Below, piece after piece: positions 54,038 through 61,395 of a DNA stretch of 64,000 bases. Under the pieces are notes generated by a model that was not told where the DNA came from, did not search any database, and saw nothing but the letters and a program-made list of their open reading frames with translations. The position numbers were made by a program, and so were the translations under genes. This DNA is from JADHLJ01 sp038118725 (GTDB lineage: Bacteria > Pseudomonadota > Alphaproteobacteria > Thalassobaculales > Thalassobaculaceae): the NCBI GenBank assembly GCA_038118725.1, contig JAYOIK010000010.1:15670-79669 (forward strand), given 5' to 3'. Positions within the stretch are counted from its first letter, which is position 1. Each line of letters opens with the position of its first letter.

Positions 54038-54137
54038 NNNNNNNNNNNNNNNNNNNNNNNNNNNNNNNNNNNNNNNNNNNNNNNNNNNNNNNNNNNNNNN
54101 NNNNNNNNNNNNNNNNNNNNNNNNNNNNNNNNNNNNN
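54038..54137. other. assembly gap (100 N), probably artificial
   Basis: An N block flanked on both sides by the same 55 bases, in the spacer between the Sel1-repeat and YghU-type genes. The real sequence may be continuous or may contain an extra tandem unit. Confidence 0.95.
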
Positions 54138-54192
54138 GTGTGGGTCATGGTGTTGATTCAGAATTGGACCGCTGTTTCAAAAGCGTCGTCCT
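54138..54192. repeat. 55-bp direct repeat, right of the gap
   Basis: An exact copy of 53983-54037. It runs directly into inverted-repeat element B2. Confidence 0.9.
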
Positions 54193-54286
54193 GGCGAAAG
54201 GCAGGACCTCGCGATGCCTGCCTCATGCGAGGGCGTCGGTCACGTGGCTAACGCCAAAAGGCTCTGCCGTGCGCCAGGGCGACGGG
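54184..54286. repeat. inverted-repeat element, copy B2
   Basis: About 103 bp, closely similar to copy B1 in arms and interior (GCGATGCCTGCCTCATGCGA). With B1 it suggests a tandem arrangement of a larger unit, about 200 bp if the gap is empty. The rest of the spacer 53836-54434 holds no gene. Confidence 0.75.
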
Positions 54287-54434
54287 GCGATGAAATCGAC
54301 GACTTGTCCCTACCAGTCGCAATCCCTCTCGCCGACGGGATGACGAAGGCGGGAGAGCACGGTCACCACCACGCGCCTCGCCCGCAACGTCGTCGTTTGA
54401 GTAGGGCGCGGATCCAAACCGTTACCAACGCCGG

Positions 54435-55322
54435 TTAGTCCGGAGACCCGATCCTGTCCTCGGTCTTGGTGTCGAAATCGCCGGCGTCGTGCCGCTCGCG
54501 CAGTCGTTCCGAGGGCTCGCCACCCATGATCTTGTTGACCATGCGGCCGCGCTTGGCCGCCGGACGCGCCGCGATCTCATCACGCCAGCGCAACAAATTC
54601 TTGTAGGTGTGGGTCTCCAGGAAGGTCGCCGACTCACCATACATCGCGCCGGTCGTAAGGTTGCCGTACCAGGGCCAGATCGCCATGTCGGCGATCGTGT
54701 AGTCGTCGCCGGCCATGTATTTGTTGTCCGCCAGATGCCGGTCGAGCACGTCGAGCTGCCGCTTGGCTTCCATCGAGAATCGGTTGATGGCGTATTCGAT
54801 CTTGATCGGCGCGTAGGCGTAGAAATGCCCGAAGCCGCCGCCGAGATAGGGCGCGCTGCCCATCTGCCAGAACAACCAGTTGAGGCATTCGGTCCGCTTG
54901 GCGTGATCGGTCGGCAGGAACTCGCCAAACTTTTCGGCGAGATACAGCAGGATGGCGCCGGATTCGAAAACCCGGACCGGCGTGTCGCCGGAATGATCCA
55001 TCAGCGCCGGGATCTTGGAATTCGGATTGGCGCCGACGAAGCCGCTACCGAATTGCTCGCCCTCGCCGATCTTGATCAGCCAGGCATCGTATTCCGCGCC
55101 GGAGTGACCGAGCGCCAATAGCTCCTCAAGCATCACCGTGACCTTCACCCCGTTCGGCGTCGCCAGGGAATAGAGCTGAAGCGGATGCTTGCCGACCGGC
55201 AGGTCCTTCTCATGGGTCGCGCCGGCGATCGGGCGGTTGATATTGGCGAAGCGGCTGGTGGTGTCCTTGGCGTTATCCCAGCTCCAAACCTCGGGCGGTG
55301 TGTATTCGGTCTCGGTGCTCAT
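54435..55322 (-). CDS. yghU: YghU-type glutathione S-transferase/disulfide-bond reductase
   Basis: A 295-residue Nu-class GST. It starts with the long N-terminal extension typical of YghU (YTPPEVWSWDN, then FANINRPIAGATH), then a thioredoxin-like half with LYSLATPNGVKVTVMLEE. The Thr-Pro-Asn stretch matches the glutathione site of YghU rather than a Cys or Tyr. NPNSKIPALMD and FESGAILLYLAEK follow. The ATG at 55322 is preferred. The length matches the E. coli protein (about 288). It has disulfide-reductase and peroxidase activity in characterised members. Confidence 0.9.
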   Translation of the reverse strand: MSTETEYTPPEVWSWDNAKDTTSRFANINRPIAGATHEKDLPVGKHPLQLYSLATPNGVKVTVMLEELLALGHSGAEYDAWLIKIGEGEQFGSGFVGANPNSKIPALMDHSGDTPVRVFESGAILLYLAEKFGEFLPTDHAKRTECLNWLFWQMGSAPYLGGGFGHFYAYAPIKIEYAINRFSMEAKRQLDVLDRHLADNKYMAGDDYTIADMAIWPWYGNLTTGAMYGESATFLETHTYKNLLRWRDEIAARPAAKRGRMVNKIMGGEPSERLRERHDAGDFDTKTEDRIGSPD

Positions 55323-55510
55323 GTGTCGTTTTCCTATCCTTGGATCGCGCGCCAGGGCGCGACAAATACAAATCCTTGGCGACAAAGTGCGGTCTCGCGG
55401 CGGCGAAATCAATCTCCGAGATGCCCGCGCGCGTCACGACACCGCTTCCATTCCGGCACGGGCGAAGGCAACCAGGGCATGGAAATCCGCCAGGAGCGCG
55501 ATCCGACCCA

Positions 55511-55662
55511 CCGTATCCCCGACGAAGGTCGGGGTCGACGCCTGAAGCTTTTCCACGCGATGGTTAGTGGAACATGATGATCGAACCCTAAAAATGATCG
55601 GGATATCCGTCACTCGTACGCGCCACAGGCGTCGGCCCCGGCCTTTGCCGGGGATACGGGAG
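55511..55662. repeat. paired inverted REP hairpins (BIME-like)
   Basis: Two similar hairpins in opposite orientation. The first, 55511-55545, reads CCGTATCCCCGACGAAGG onwards. The second, 55626-55662, is its approximate reverse complement. They bracket about 80 bp in the spacer 55323-55828, in which no gene is seen. Confidence 0.72.
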
Positions 55663-55828
55663 GATAGTTCGGGGTGGCATGGGGGTGTCGAAACAATCGT
55701 ACATGTTAAAGATCCCTATCCATGACGAACACCAGCACGCCCAATCATCAGCCCGCTGGTTGGCGACCGGGGCCGGGAATGGTTAACTTCCTTCCTCAAC
55801 GGACAGCCCCGAAATCGCGAGGCACTTC

Positions 55829-57433
55829 ATGGAGACCTTCGACTACATCATCATCGGCGCCGGCGCGGCGGGCTGCGTGTTGACCAACCGGCTTTCCGAG
55901 GGTGACTCGGCGACGGTCTGCGTGCTGGAAGCCGGTGGGCCGGACCGCCACCCCTATATCAAGATCCCGGCGGGTTTCGTGAAAACCCTCTACGGCGACC
56001 GTTTCGTCTGGCCGTTCCAGACCGCGCCGTCGGAGTCGCTCGGGGGACGCGGCCTGGCGATCCCGCAAGGGCGCGTGGTCGGCGGCTCCAGCTCGATCAA
56101 CGGCATGGTCTATAACCGAGGCCAGCGAGCGGATTTCGATACCTGGGCCCAGATGGGCAATCGCGGCTGGGGCTTCGAGGATCTGTTGCCGTATTTCAAG
56201 CGCTCGGAGCGGCGGCTCGGCCCCGGCGACGACGCGCTCCGAGGCCGCGACGGCGAGCTTCCGATCACCGACATGGACTGGATCAATCCGGTCGCCGAGG
56301 CGTTTCTCGACGCCGCCGGGGGGCTCGGCATCCCGCGCATCCCCGACTACAACGCCGGCCGCCAGTTCGGCGCGGGATATTTCCAGCGCTACATCCATAA
56401 CGGCAAGCGCGTCAGCGCCGCCGACGCCTTCCTACGCCCCGCCCTGGCTCGGAAGTCGACGGAGCTCAGGACCCGTGCCCAGGTCATCGAGATCATTCTC
56501 GACAACAAACGCGCCACCGGCGTGCGCTTCCGCGACGGCGACGGCGTGGAGCGTGTCGTCAAGGCCCGCCGGGAGGTGATCCTATCCGCCGGCGCGGCCA
56601 ACTCGCCGAAGCTTCTCCATTTGTCGGGAATCGGTCCCGCCGGATGGTTGGGCGAGATCGGCGTCCCGGTGCGTCACGCGCTGGACGGTGTCGGCGAGAA
56701 TCTGCGCGATCATTACTCCGTGCGCATGGTGGCGCGGGCCAAGGACGCGTTGACCATCAATGAATACGCCCGCTGGCCGCGGCTACCGCTGGAGGTCGTG
56801 AAATGGCTCGCCGGCAAGCCGAGCGTGCTGGCCATGTGCCCGACCATCGCCTTCGTGCACGGCAAATCGCATCCCGATGTCGAGGATAGCGATCTGCGCA
56901 TCCTGTTCACCCCCGGCAGCTATCAGGACGGCAAGACCTATGTGCTGGACGACTATCCCGGCATGACCTGCGGCGCCGCCCAGCCGAGGCCGGAGAGCAC
57001 CGGCCATGTCCGCGCCGCCTCCAGCGACCCGGCGGCCCCGCCGATCATCCAGCCGAACTATCTCGCCGCCGAAACCGACAGGCGGATCACGCTGTCCGGT
57101 CTACGCCTCGCGCGAAAGCTGCTCAACAGCCCGGAGATGGCGCGGTACTTCCACAGCGAAACCCTGCCCGGCGCGATGGCCGAGAGCGACGATGAGCTAC
57201 TGGATTTCGCGCGCCGCCGCGGCAATACCGGCTATCACCTCTGCGGCACCGCCAAGATGGGACCGGCCAGCGACAAGACGGCGGTGGTGGATGACAGTCT
57301 ACGCGTGCACGGGCTGGAGGGCCTGCGGGTCATCGACGCCTCGATCATGCCGATGCTCCCCTCGGCCAATACCTATGCCGGCACCCTGGCCATCGCCGAA
57401 AAGGGCGCGGATCTGGTGCGCGGGCGGGGCTGA
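55829..57433 (+). CDS. GMC-family FAD-dependent oxidoreductase (choline-dehydrogenase-like)
   Basis: A 534-residue flavoenzyme. It has the N-terminal dinucleotide motif GAGAAGCVLTNRL, the GMC signature GRVVGGSSSINGMVYNRG, the second signature GAANSPKLLHLSGIGP, and the C-terminal active-site region YHLCGTAKMGP with its histidine and a later Asn (PSANTYA). It oxidises an alcohol to an aldehyde or acid with oxygen or a membrane quinone. The substrate is not readable. It is convergent with the HIBADH-family gene (9 bp apart). Confidence 0.92.
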   Translation: METFDYIIIGAGAAGCVLTNRLSEGDSATVCVLEAGGPDRHPYIKIPAGFVKTLYGDRFVWPFQTAPSESLGGRGLAIPQGRVVGGSSSINGMVYNRGQRADFDTWAQMGNRGWGFEDLLPYFKRSERRLGPGDDALRGRDGELPITDMDWINPVAEAFLDAAGGLGIPRIPDYNAGRQFGAGYFQRYIHNGKRVSAADAFLRPALARKSTELRTRAQVIEIILDNKRATGVRFRDGDGVERVVKARREVILSAGAANSPKLLHLSGIGPAGWLGEIGVPVRHALDGVGENLRDHYSVRMVARAKDALTINEYARWPRLPLEVVKWLAGKPSVLAMCPTIAFVHGKSHPDVEDSDLRILFTPGSYQDGKTYVLDDYPGMTCGAAQPRPESTGHVRAASSDPAAPPIIQPNYLAAETDRRITLSGLRLARKLLNSPEMARYFHSETLPGAMAESDDELLDFARRRGNTGYHLCGTAKMGPASDKTAVVDDSLRVHGLEGLRVIDASIMPMLPSANTYAGTLAIAEKGADLVRGRG

Positions 57434-57442
57434 TAGCCCGCC

Positions 57443-58387
57443 TCACCCCTTCCCCGCCGGGTCCGCCGCGATGATCGCCGCCACGTCCTCGCGGCTTTCC
57501 TCGATTTCAAGGCCGGCGCGTTCCTGCTGGAGCAGCAGAAAGGAGCGGCTGTCGCGGTGACCCCAGCCGCGGTTCAGGGCCTCGCGCATCTCCTGCTGAG
57601 CCATGTTGATCATCCGCATCGGCACTTCCATGTCGCGGCCGAGCTCGCAGGCCAGAGAGATGTCCTTGTGAGCCAGCTTGAGCGCGAAGTTCGGCGGGTC
57701 GTAGTGGTTGATCAGAAAGTGATCGCCGAGGCTGTCGAAGGTGCGCACCCGGCCCCGCGCGCCCTGGCGGATCGCGTCCCAGAGCGCCAGCGGCTCGACC
57801 CCGGCCTTGACCCCGACGGTGAAGATCTCGGCGATCGCCGCCTGGATGGCGTAGCCGGCGCTGTTATGCACCAGCTTGGACACCGCGCCGGCGCCGATCG
57901 GGCCGATATACTTGACCTGATCCCCCATGGCGTCGAGACAGGCGCGGTTGGCGTTGAAGACCGCCTCGTCGCCGCCGACCCAGATCGCCAGCTTGCCGGA
58001 CTTGGCGCCCGCCGGCCCGCCGCTGACCGGCGCGTCCAGGACATGCGCGCCCTTCTCGGCGAATTCGGCGTGGATCCGCCGGATCAGGGTCGGCGCGTTG
58101 GTCGAGAGATCGAAGAACACCGCCCCCGGCTTGACCCCGGCGATCAGGCCGTCGCCGCCGTCCAGCGCCACCGCCTCGATCTCGGGCGGGCCGGGCAGCG
58201 AGGTCATGATCACGTCGCTTTGCTCGGCGAGCGCCTTGGGCGTGTCGGCCCAACCCGCGCCGGCGTCGAGATGGGATTGCGCGACCTGGCGGCTGACATC
58301 GTGAACCACCAGGTCGAAGCCGGCCTTTTGCAGGTTGGTCGCGAAATGCGCGCCCATGGTGCCTAATCCGATAAAGCCGATCTTCAT
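57443..58387 (-). CDS. 3-hydroxyisobutyrate dehydrogenase-family oxidoreductase
   Basis: A 314-residue beta-hydroxyacid dehydrogenase. It has the N-terminal NAD(P) motif GFIGLGTMGAHFATNL, the substrate site DAPVSGGPAGAKSG, and the catalytic Lys in GAGAVSKLVHNSAGY. The C-terminal helical domain is complete. Members oxidise 3-hydroxyisobutyrate, tartronate semialdehyde or similar hydroxyacids. A broken relative of the same family lies 1.3 kb away at 59679-60170. It is convergent with the GMC gene. Confidence 0.9.
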   Translation of the reverse strand: MKIGFIGLGTMGAHFATNLQKAGFDLVVHDVSRQVAQSHLDAGAGWADTPKALAEQSDVIMTSLPGPPEIEAVALDGGDGLIAGVKPGAVFFDLSTNAPTLIRRIHAEFAEKGAHVLDAPVSGGPAGAKSGKLAIWVGGDEAVFNANRACLDAMGDQVKYIGPIGAGAVSKLVHNSAGYAIQAAIAEIFTVGVKAGVEPLALWDAIRQGARGRVRTFDSLGDHFLINHYDPPNFALKLAHKDISLACELGRDMEVPMRMINMAQQEMREALNRGWGHRDSRSFLLLQQERAGLEIEESREDVAAIIAADPAGKG

Positions 58388-58912
58388 GGGGTGTTCTCCT
58401 TGATTTGGCGAGCCGAGACTGTCGCTCGTCCGATGGTTTTTCGATCGTCATCCCGCCGGATCGGCTTACTCGAATGATGCCCGCGAGATTGAATGGCCCA
58501 CCAATGGCGGCGCCCGAGGAATGATGTCATGGACGCCCCCTCCCCTCCGGTATCCAAGCATCACGACGTGTCGTTTGCATACCCGACGGGGCGGGCCATC
58601 CAGGGAAGATCTTAACCGCGATGCCGGGGCCGGGTCGAAACAAGATTATCGGCATGACGGCGAACCGCGGGCCGTCCGTCGGCGCGAACCGGGCGGCGGG
58701 AACGGCCGAACCACTCCCCGACCTGGCCCGCGCTCTTGGGAATCCCGACCGGGCTCTTGGGAATCTCGACCGCGCTCTTGGCGTCGACCGGCCCCGGCCC
58801 TATATTTCCCCCTATATATCCCAGGGGCGCGCGCCACGGGTCCCGGAGCCACGATGCTTTCGCGCGGCCCAAAGGTGATGCCCCTCCTCATGGATCGGAA
58901 CAGGCCCGAGCG
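58388..58912. other. spacer with a short tandem repeat and no clear gene
   Basis: A 525-bp spacer between divergent genes. It contains three tandem copies of about 21 bp (58730-58791, GCGCTCTTGGGAATC type) and an AT-rich patch around 58800-58820 that may hold the promoter of the small membrane protein. Overlapping open frames on both strands show no family character. Confidence 0.5.
58730..58791. repeat. tandem repeat, three units of about 21 bp
   Basis: Successive units CGCTCTTGGGAATCCCGACC, GGCTCTTGGGAATCTCGACC and a degenerate CGCTCTTGGCGTCGACC. They are too close together for CRISPR (no spacers). Confidence 0.7.
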
Positions 58913-59203
58913 ATGCTCCCCTTAATCGCCTATCTCGTCGGAGCCTTCGGAAGCACCTTCCTGATCAGCCGCGCCATGCTCTGGCTGCTGGCCAGGGTGG
59001 ATGGCGGCAAGCTCCCCGGTCCCGACGGCCGGCTCTATGTCGCCCACGCCCTTACCGCCGCGATCATCTTCGCCGCCGCCGGTTTCGGCCTCGCCGATGG
59101 CGGCCCCTTCGCCGGCCTCGCCGCCGCCAAGTACTTCACCCCGCCCCTGCTGTTCTGGCTTATCGTGGATCTGGTGCGCCAGAGGCAAAAGCGGGGCGAC
59201 TAG
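58913..59203 (+). CDS. small membrane protein with about three helices
   Basis: A 96-residue protein with three hydrophobic segments: LIAYLVGAFGSTFLISRAMLW at the start (only part given here as the key feature), a central HALTAAIIFAAAGFGLAD, and a C-terminal LLFWLIVDLVRQR. No family was recognised. Codon use is GC-rich like the neighbouring genes, and the frame is free of competing long frames. The ATG at 58913 is preferred because the longer upstream frame lies in repeat sequence. Confidence 0.55.
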   Translation: MLPLIAYLVGAFGSTFLISRAMLWLLARVDGGKLPGPDGRLYVAHALTAAIIFAAAGFGLADGGPFAGLAAAKYFTPPLLFWLIVDLVRQRQKRGD

Positions 59204-59336
59204 GCGAAGACCGCTCCCCCACGTCATCCGCCTCCACCCGCGACACCTCAAAAACCTATCCAGGGAAGCGCCATGAAAGTTGGTTTCCGTGGGAGGAGTG
59301 GCATCGGGGGATTGGCGGCGAGTGTCGTCCCTATGT

Positions 59337-59438
59337 CCGTCGCCCTGGCGAACGGCAAGGCCTCGGGCGGTTCCAAACGATTAAACGAGTGCCGCAAGCG
59401 CATCCATCGCGAGGTCCCGCCGTTCGCCAGGACGACGG
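59337..59438. repeat. inverted-repeat element, copy B3
   Basis: About 102 bp with arms CCGTCGCCCTGGCGAACGGC and GCCGTTCGCCAGGACGACGG and the interior CTCGGGCGGTTCCAAACGA. A near-identical copy follows at 59485. Confidence 0.85.
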
Positions 59439-59484
59439 TTGAAGGAGCGGCGCGAAACTGAAAAACACAACGTTCGGCCCACCA

Positions 59485-59585
59485 CGTCGCCCTGGCGAAC
59501 GGCAGGGCCTCGGGCGGTTCCAAACGATCAAACGATTGCCGCAAGCGCCCCCATCGCGAGGTCCCGCCTTACGCCAGGACGACGG
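59485..59585. repeat. inverted-repeat element, copy B4
   Basis: About 101 bp, closely similar over its full length to 59337-59438 and in the same orientation, 46 bp away. The two form a direct tandem pair in a spacer (59204-59678) that has no gene. Confidence 0.85.
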
Positions 59586-59678
59586 GCGGGTTCGGGGTCG
59601 GTGACTAAACTAGCCGATACAGCTAAACGCTACCCAAGCCCCACCCTCGGCGGAGTGGCTCCCGGCCTCCGCCGGGAC

Positions 59679-60170
59679 GAAGGGGTGCTGGGCGCGATCG
59701 TCGGCGCCGACACCATCGACGCCTTCAAGGCCGCCGAGCCTATCCTTGGCGCCTTCGCCAAGAAGGCCGTTCACATCGGCCCCGTCGGCACCGCCGCGCG
59801 CGCCAAGCTGATCAGCAACTTTCTCGCCCTCGGCACCGCGACGCTGGTCATCGGGGTCTTCAAGCAGGCCCGCGCCCTCGGCATCGAATGGGAGCCGCTC
59901 TACGAGCTCGCGCAACTCGGCTCCGGCAACTCCGCCGGCCTGCACCGGATTATCGGCAACGCCGTCGAGGGTAACTACAAGGGCTATGTGTTCTCGGTCG
60001 AGAACTGCCTGAAGGACCTAAACTATCTGTGCGAATTGGGCGAGCAGACCGGAACCGCATCCCCGCTCCACCCGGTCCTGCGCCAAATCCACGCCGACGC
60101 CGTCGAGGCCGGCGCCGGAGACCGCATGATCAGCGAACTGCTGGATCCGGGGAGTGCGGGGAAGCGGTGA
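59679..60170 (+). pseudogene. 3'-terminal fragment of a HIBADH-family dehydrogenase gene
   Basis: An open frame whose protein sequence, from GVLGAIVGAD onward, matches the second half of a beta-hydroxyacid dehydrogenase: VHIGPVGTAARAKLISN carries the catalytic Lys, and the C-terminal helical domain follows. The entire N-terminal Rossmann domain is missing. The coding sequence begins abruptly after a REP-like hairpin (59654-59682) and the B3/B4 repeats. The frame is open upstream through the repeats, but that part is not protein-like. It is distinct from the intact gene at 57443. The 5' end was probably lost by repeat-mediated rearrangement. Confidence 0.78.
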
Positions 60171-60298
60171 AAGGGGCGGGCGACGCGGGTTTGGGGACGG
60201 TTGACGGATTATCGGCAATTCCCGCGTCCCAGTTCCCTGTTGGTAGGGATTGAGATCGGTGGCTGTCCCCGATCTCCCCCGATCTCCCATCAACCAAG

Positions 60299-60697
60299 AT
60301 GCGCGAGGTCAGCCACATGCTGAAGGCCATTCATGCCCAGGAGAGCCGCCAGGCGGCCCAGGACAAGGCTGATGCGGTGGTTACCGATCTGCGCCGCCAG
60401 AAAATGACAAAAGCGGCCGCGCTGGTTGAGGAAAGCATTGGCGAGACGCTGACCTATTATGCCTTCCCGGATATCCATTGGCGGAAGATCCGGACCAACA
60501 ACCCGCTGGAGCGGATCATGAAGGAGATCCGACGCCGCACCCGCGTGGTCGGCGCCTTCCCGGATGGACAATCATGCCTCAACCTGGCCGCGGCCAGGTT
60601 GAGGCACATCGCTGGCACCAACTGGGCAACCCGGAAATACATGAACATGGCGCCGCTCTACACGGCGCAAACCGAAACCGCTGGAGCCGTCGCCTGA
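60299..60697 (+). pseudogene. IS256-family (mutator) transposase, C-terminal fragment
   Basis: A 132-codon remnant matching the end of IS256-type transposases: SHMLKAIHAQESRQAA, then IRTNNPLERIMKEIRRRTRVVG and a C-terminal YMNMAPLY segment. The invariant final catalytic Glu of NNPLERIMKE is present. The upstream two thirds of the gene, with the catalytic Asp residues, is missing, so it is not functional. Confidence 0.88.
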
Positions 60698-60727
60698 TCA
60701 AATGTGCGAAAGATTCTGGACACTACC
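60299..60727 (+). mobile_element. right-end remnant of an IS256-family insertion sequence
   Basis: The transposase fragment is followed by GTGCGAAAGATTCTGGACAC then TACC ending at 60727, the expected form of an IS256-family terminal repeat. No matching left end was found in the window. It separates the decayed repeat zone from the lower-GC operon to the right. Confidence 0.75.
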
Positions 60728-61155
60728 GTTGTCCTGACGAGGGCTGAGATCTACCGCGCACCGGCAATGACATACTGAGCTCCCAGGTGACCAAACCGGC
60801 CGACTGAACGACTGCGAGGACGGATGTGAGTGATGATGATCAAAATGGGGCCGTGGCCGGAACAACCCGAGGCGTTGTCAGGGCAGCTAAGCCCGTAGGT
60901 GTGACAGGGATCCGGCAAGCGGACTTCATCCGGGCCAGCGGTCATCGCGCCGCATCAACAGGCCCGACACATGACCGCAACCCAAACGATCAAAAACTCA
61001 AATCAATCCTTGCAAGTCCGGAGCCGTCCACACATGACAATGCCCTATTGCTATTCATCGCGGTTCAGGAGATCACCCTGGCGCTTCCGTCTCTGATGCG
61101 GTGACTATTCACTGTCGAGTTGATTCACGATACGGATGCCACGCCAGCGAAAGGC
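60728..61155. other. spacer without recognisable gene
   Basis: A 428-bp spacer between the IS remnant and the acyl carrier protein gene. A 92-codon open frame (60826-61104, +) shows no family and is not called. The region may hold the degenerate end of the mobile element. Confidence 0.45.
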
Positions 61156-61395
61156 CTATCCGGTCTTCTCCTCCAAGACATCGAGAATGCCGCGGATCGT
61201 GACACACCGGACGACGTCCTGCTCGGCAAGTTCAATCTCGAAGGTCTCGGATAGCAATTCAATCACTTCCACGTGGCGAAGTGAATCCCAGGCCGCGACA
61301 GTCATGTGGGTACTGTCGATCGACAGCTCCGAGACATCGCAACCCATTATGTCCGCCACAAGAGCCAGAATCTCTTTGAGGGCCGTATCGTTCAT
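61156..61395 (-). CDS. acyl carrier protein
   Basis: A 79-residue carrier protein. The phosphopantetheine attachment Ser38 lies in the motif WDSLRHVEVI, preceded by an acidic helix and followed by FEIELAEQDV, as in ACPs and PCP-like stand-alone carriers. It overlaps the upstream FAAL-like gene by 4 bp (ATGA), so the adenylating enzyme probably loads it. It is the last gene of the operon. Its GC content is lower than in most of the window. Confidence 0.92.
   Translation of the reverse strand: MNDTALKEILALVADIMGCDVSELSIDSTHMTVAAWDSLRHVEVIELLSETFEIELAEQDVVRCVTIRGILDVLEEKTG

Noticed and set aside
58730..58791. CRISPR array
   Set aside because: The three short units are contiguous, without spacers, and no cas gene is present.
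60826..61104. 92-codon open frame on the + strand
   Set aside because: No family, no clear ribosome site, and it lies in a region of mobile-element debris.
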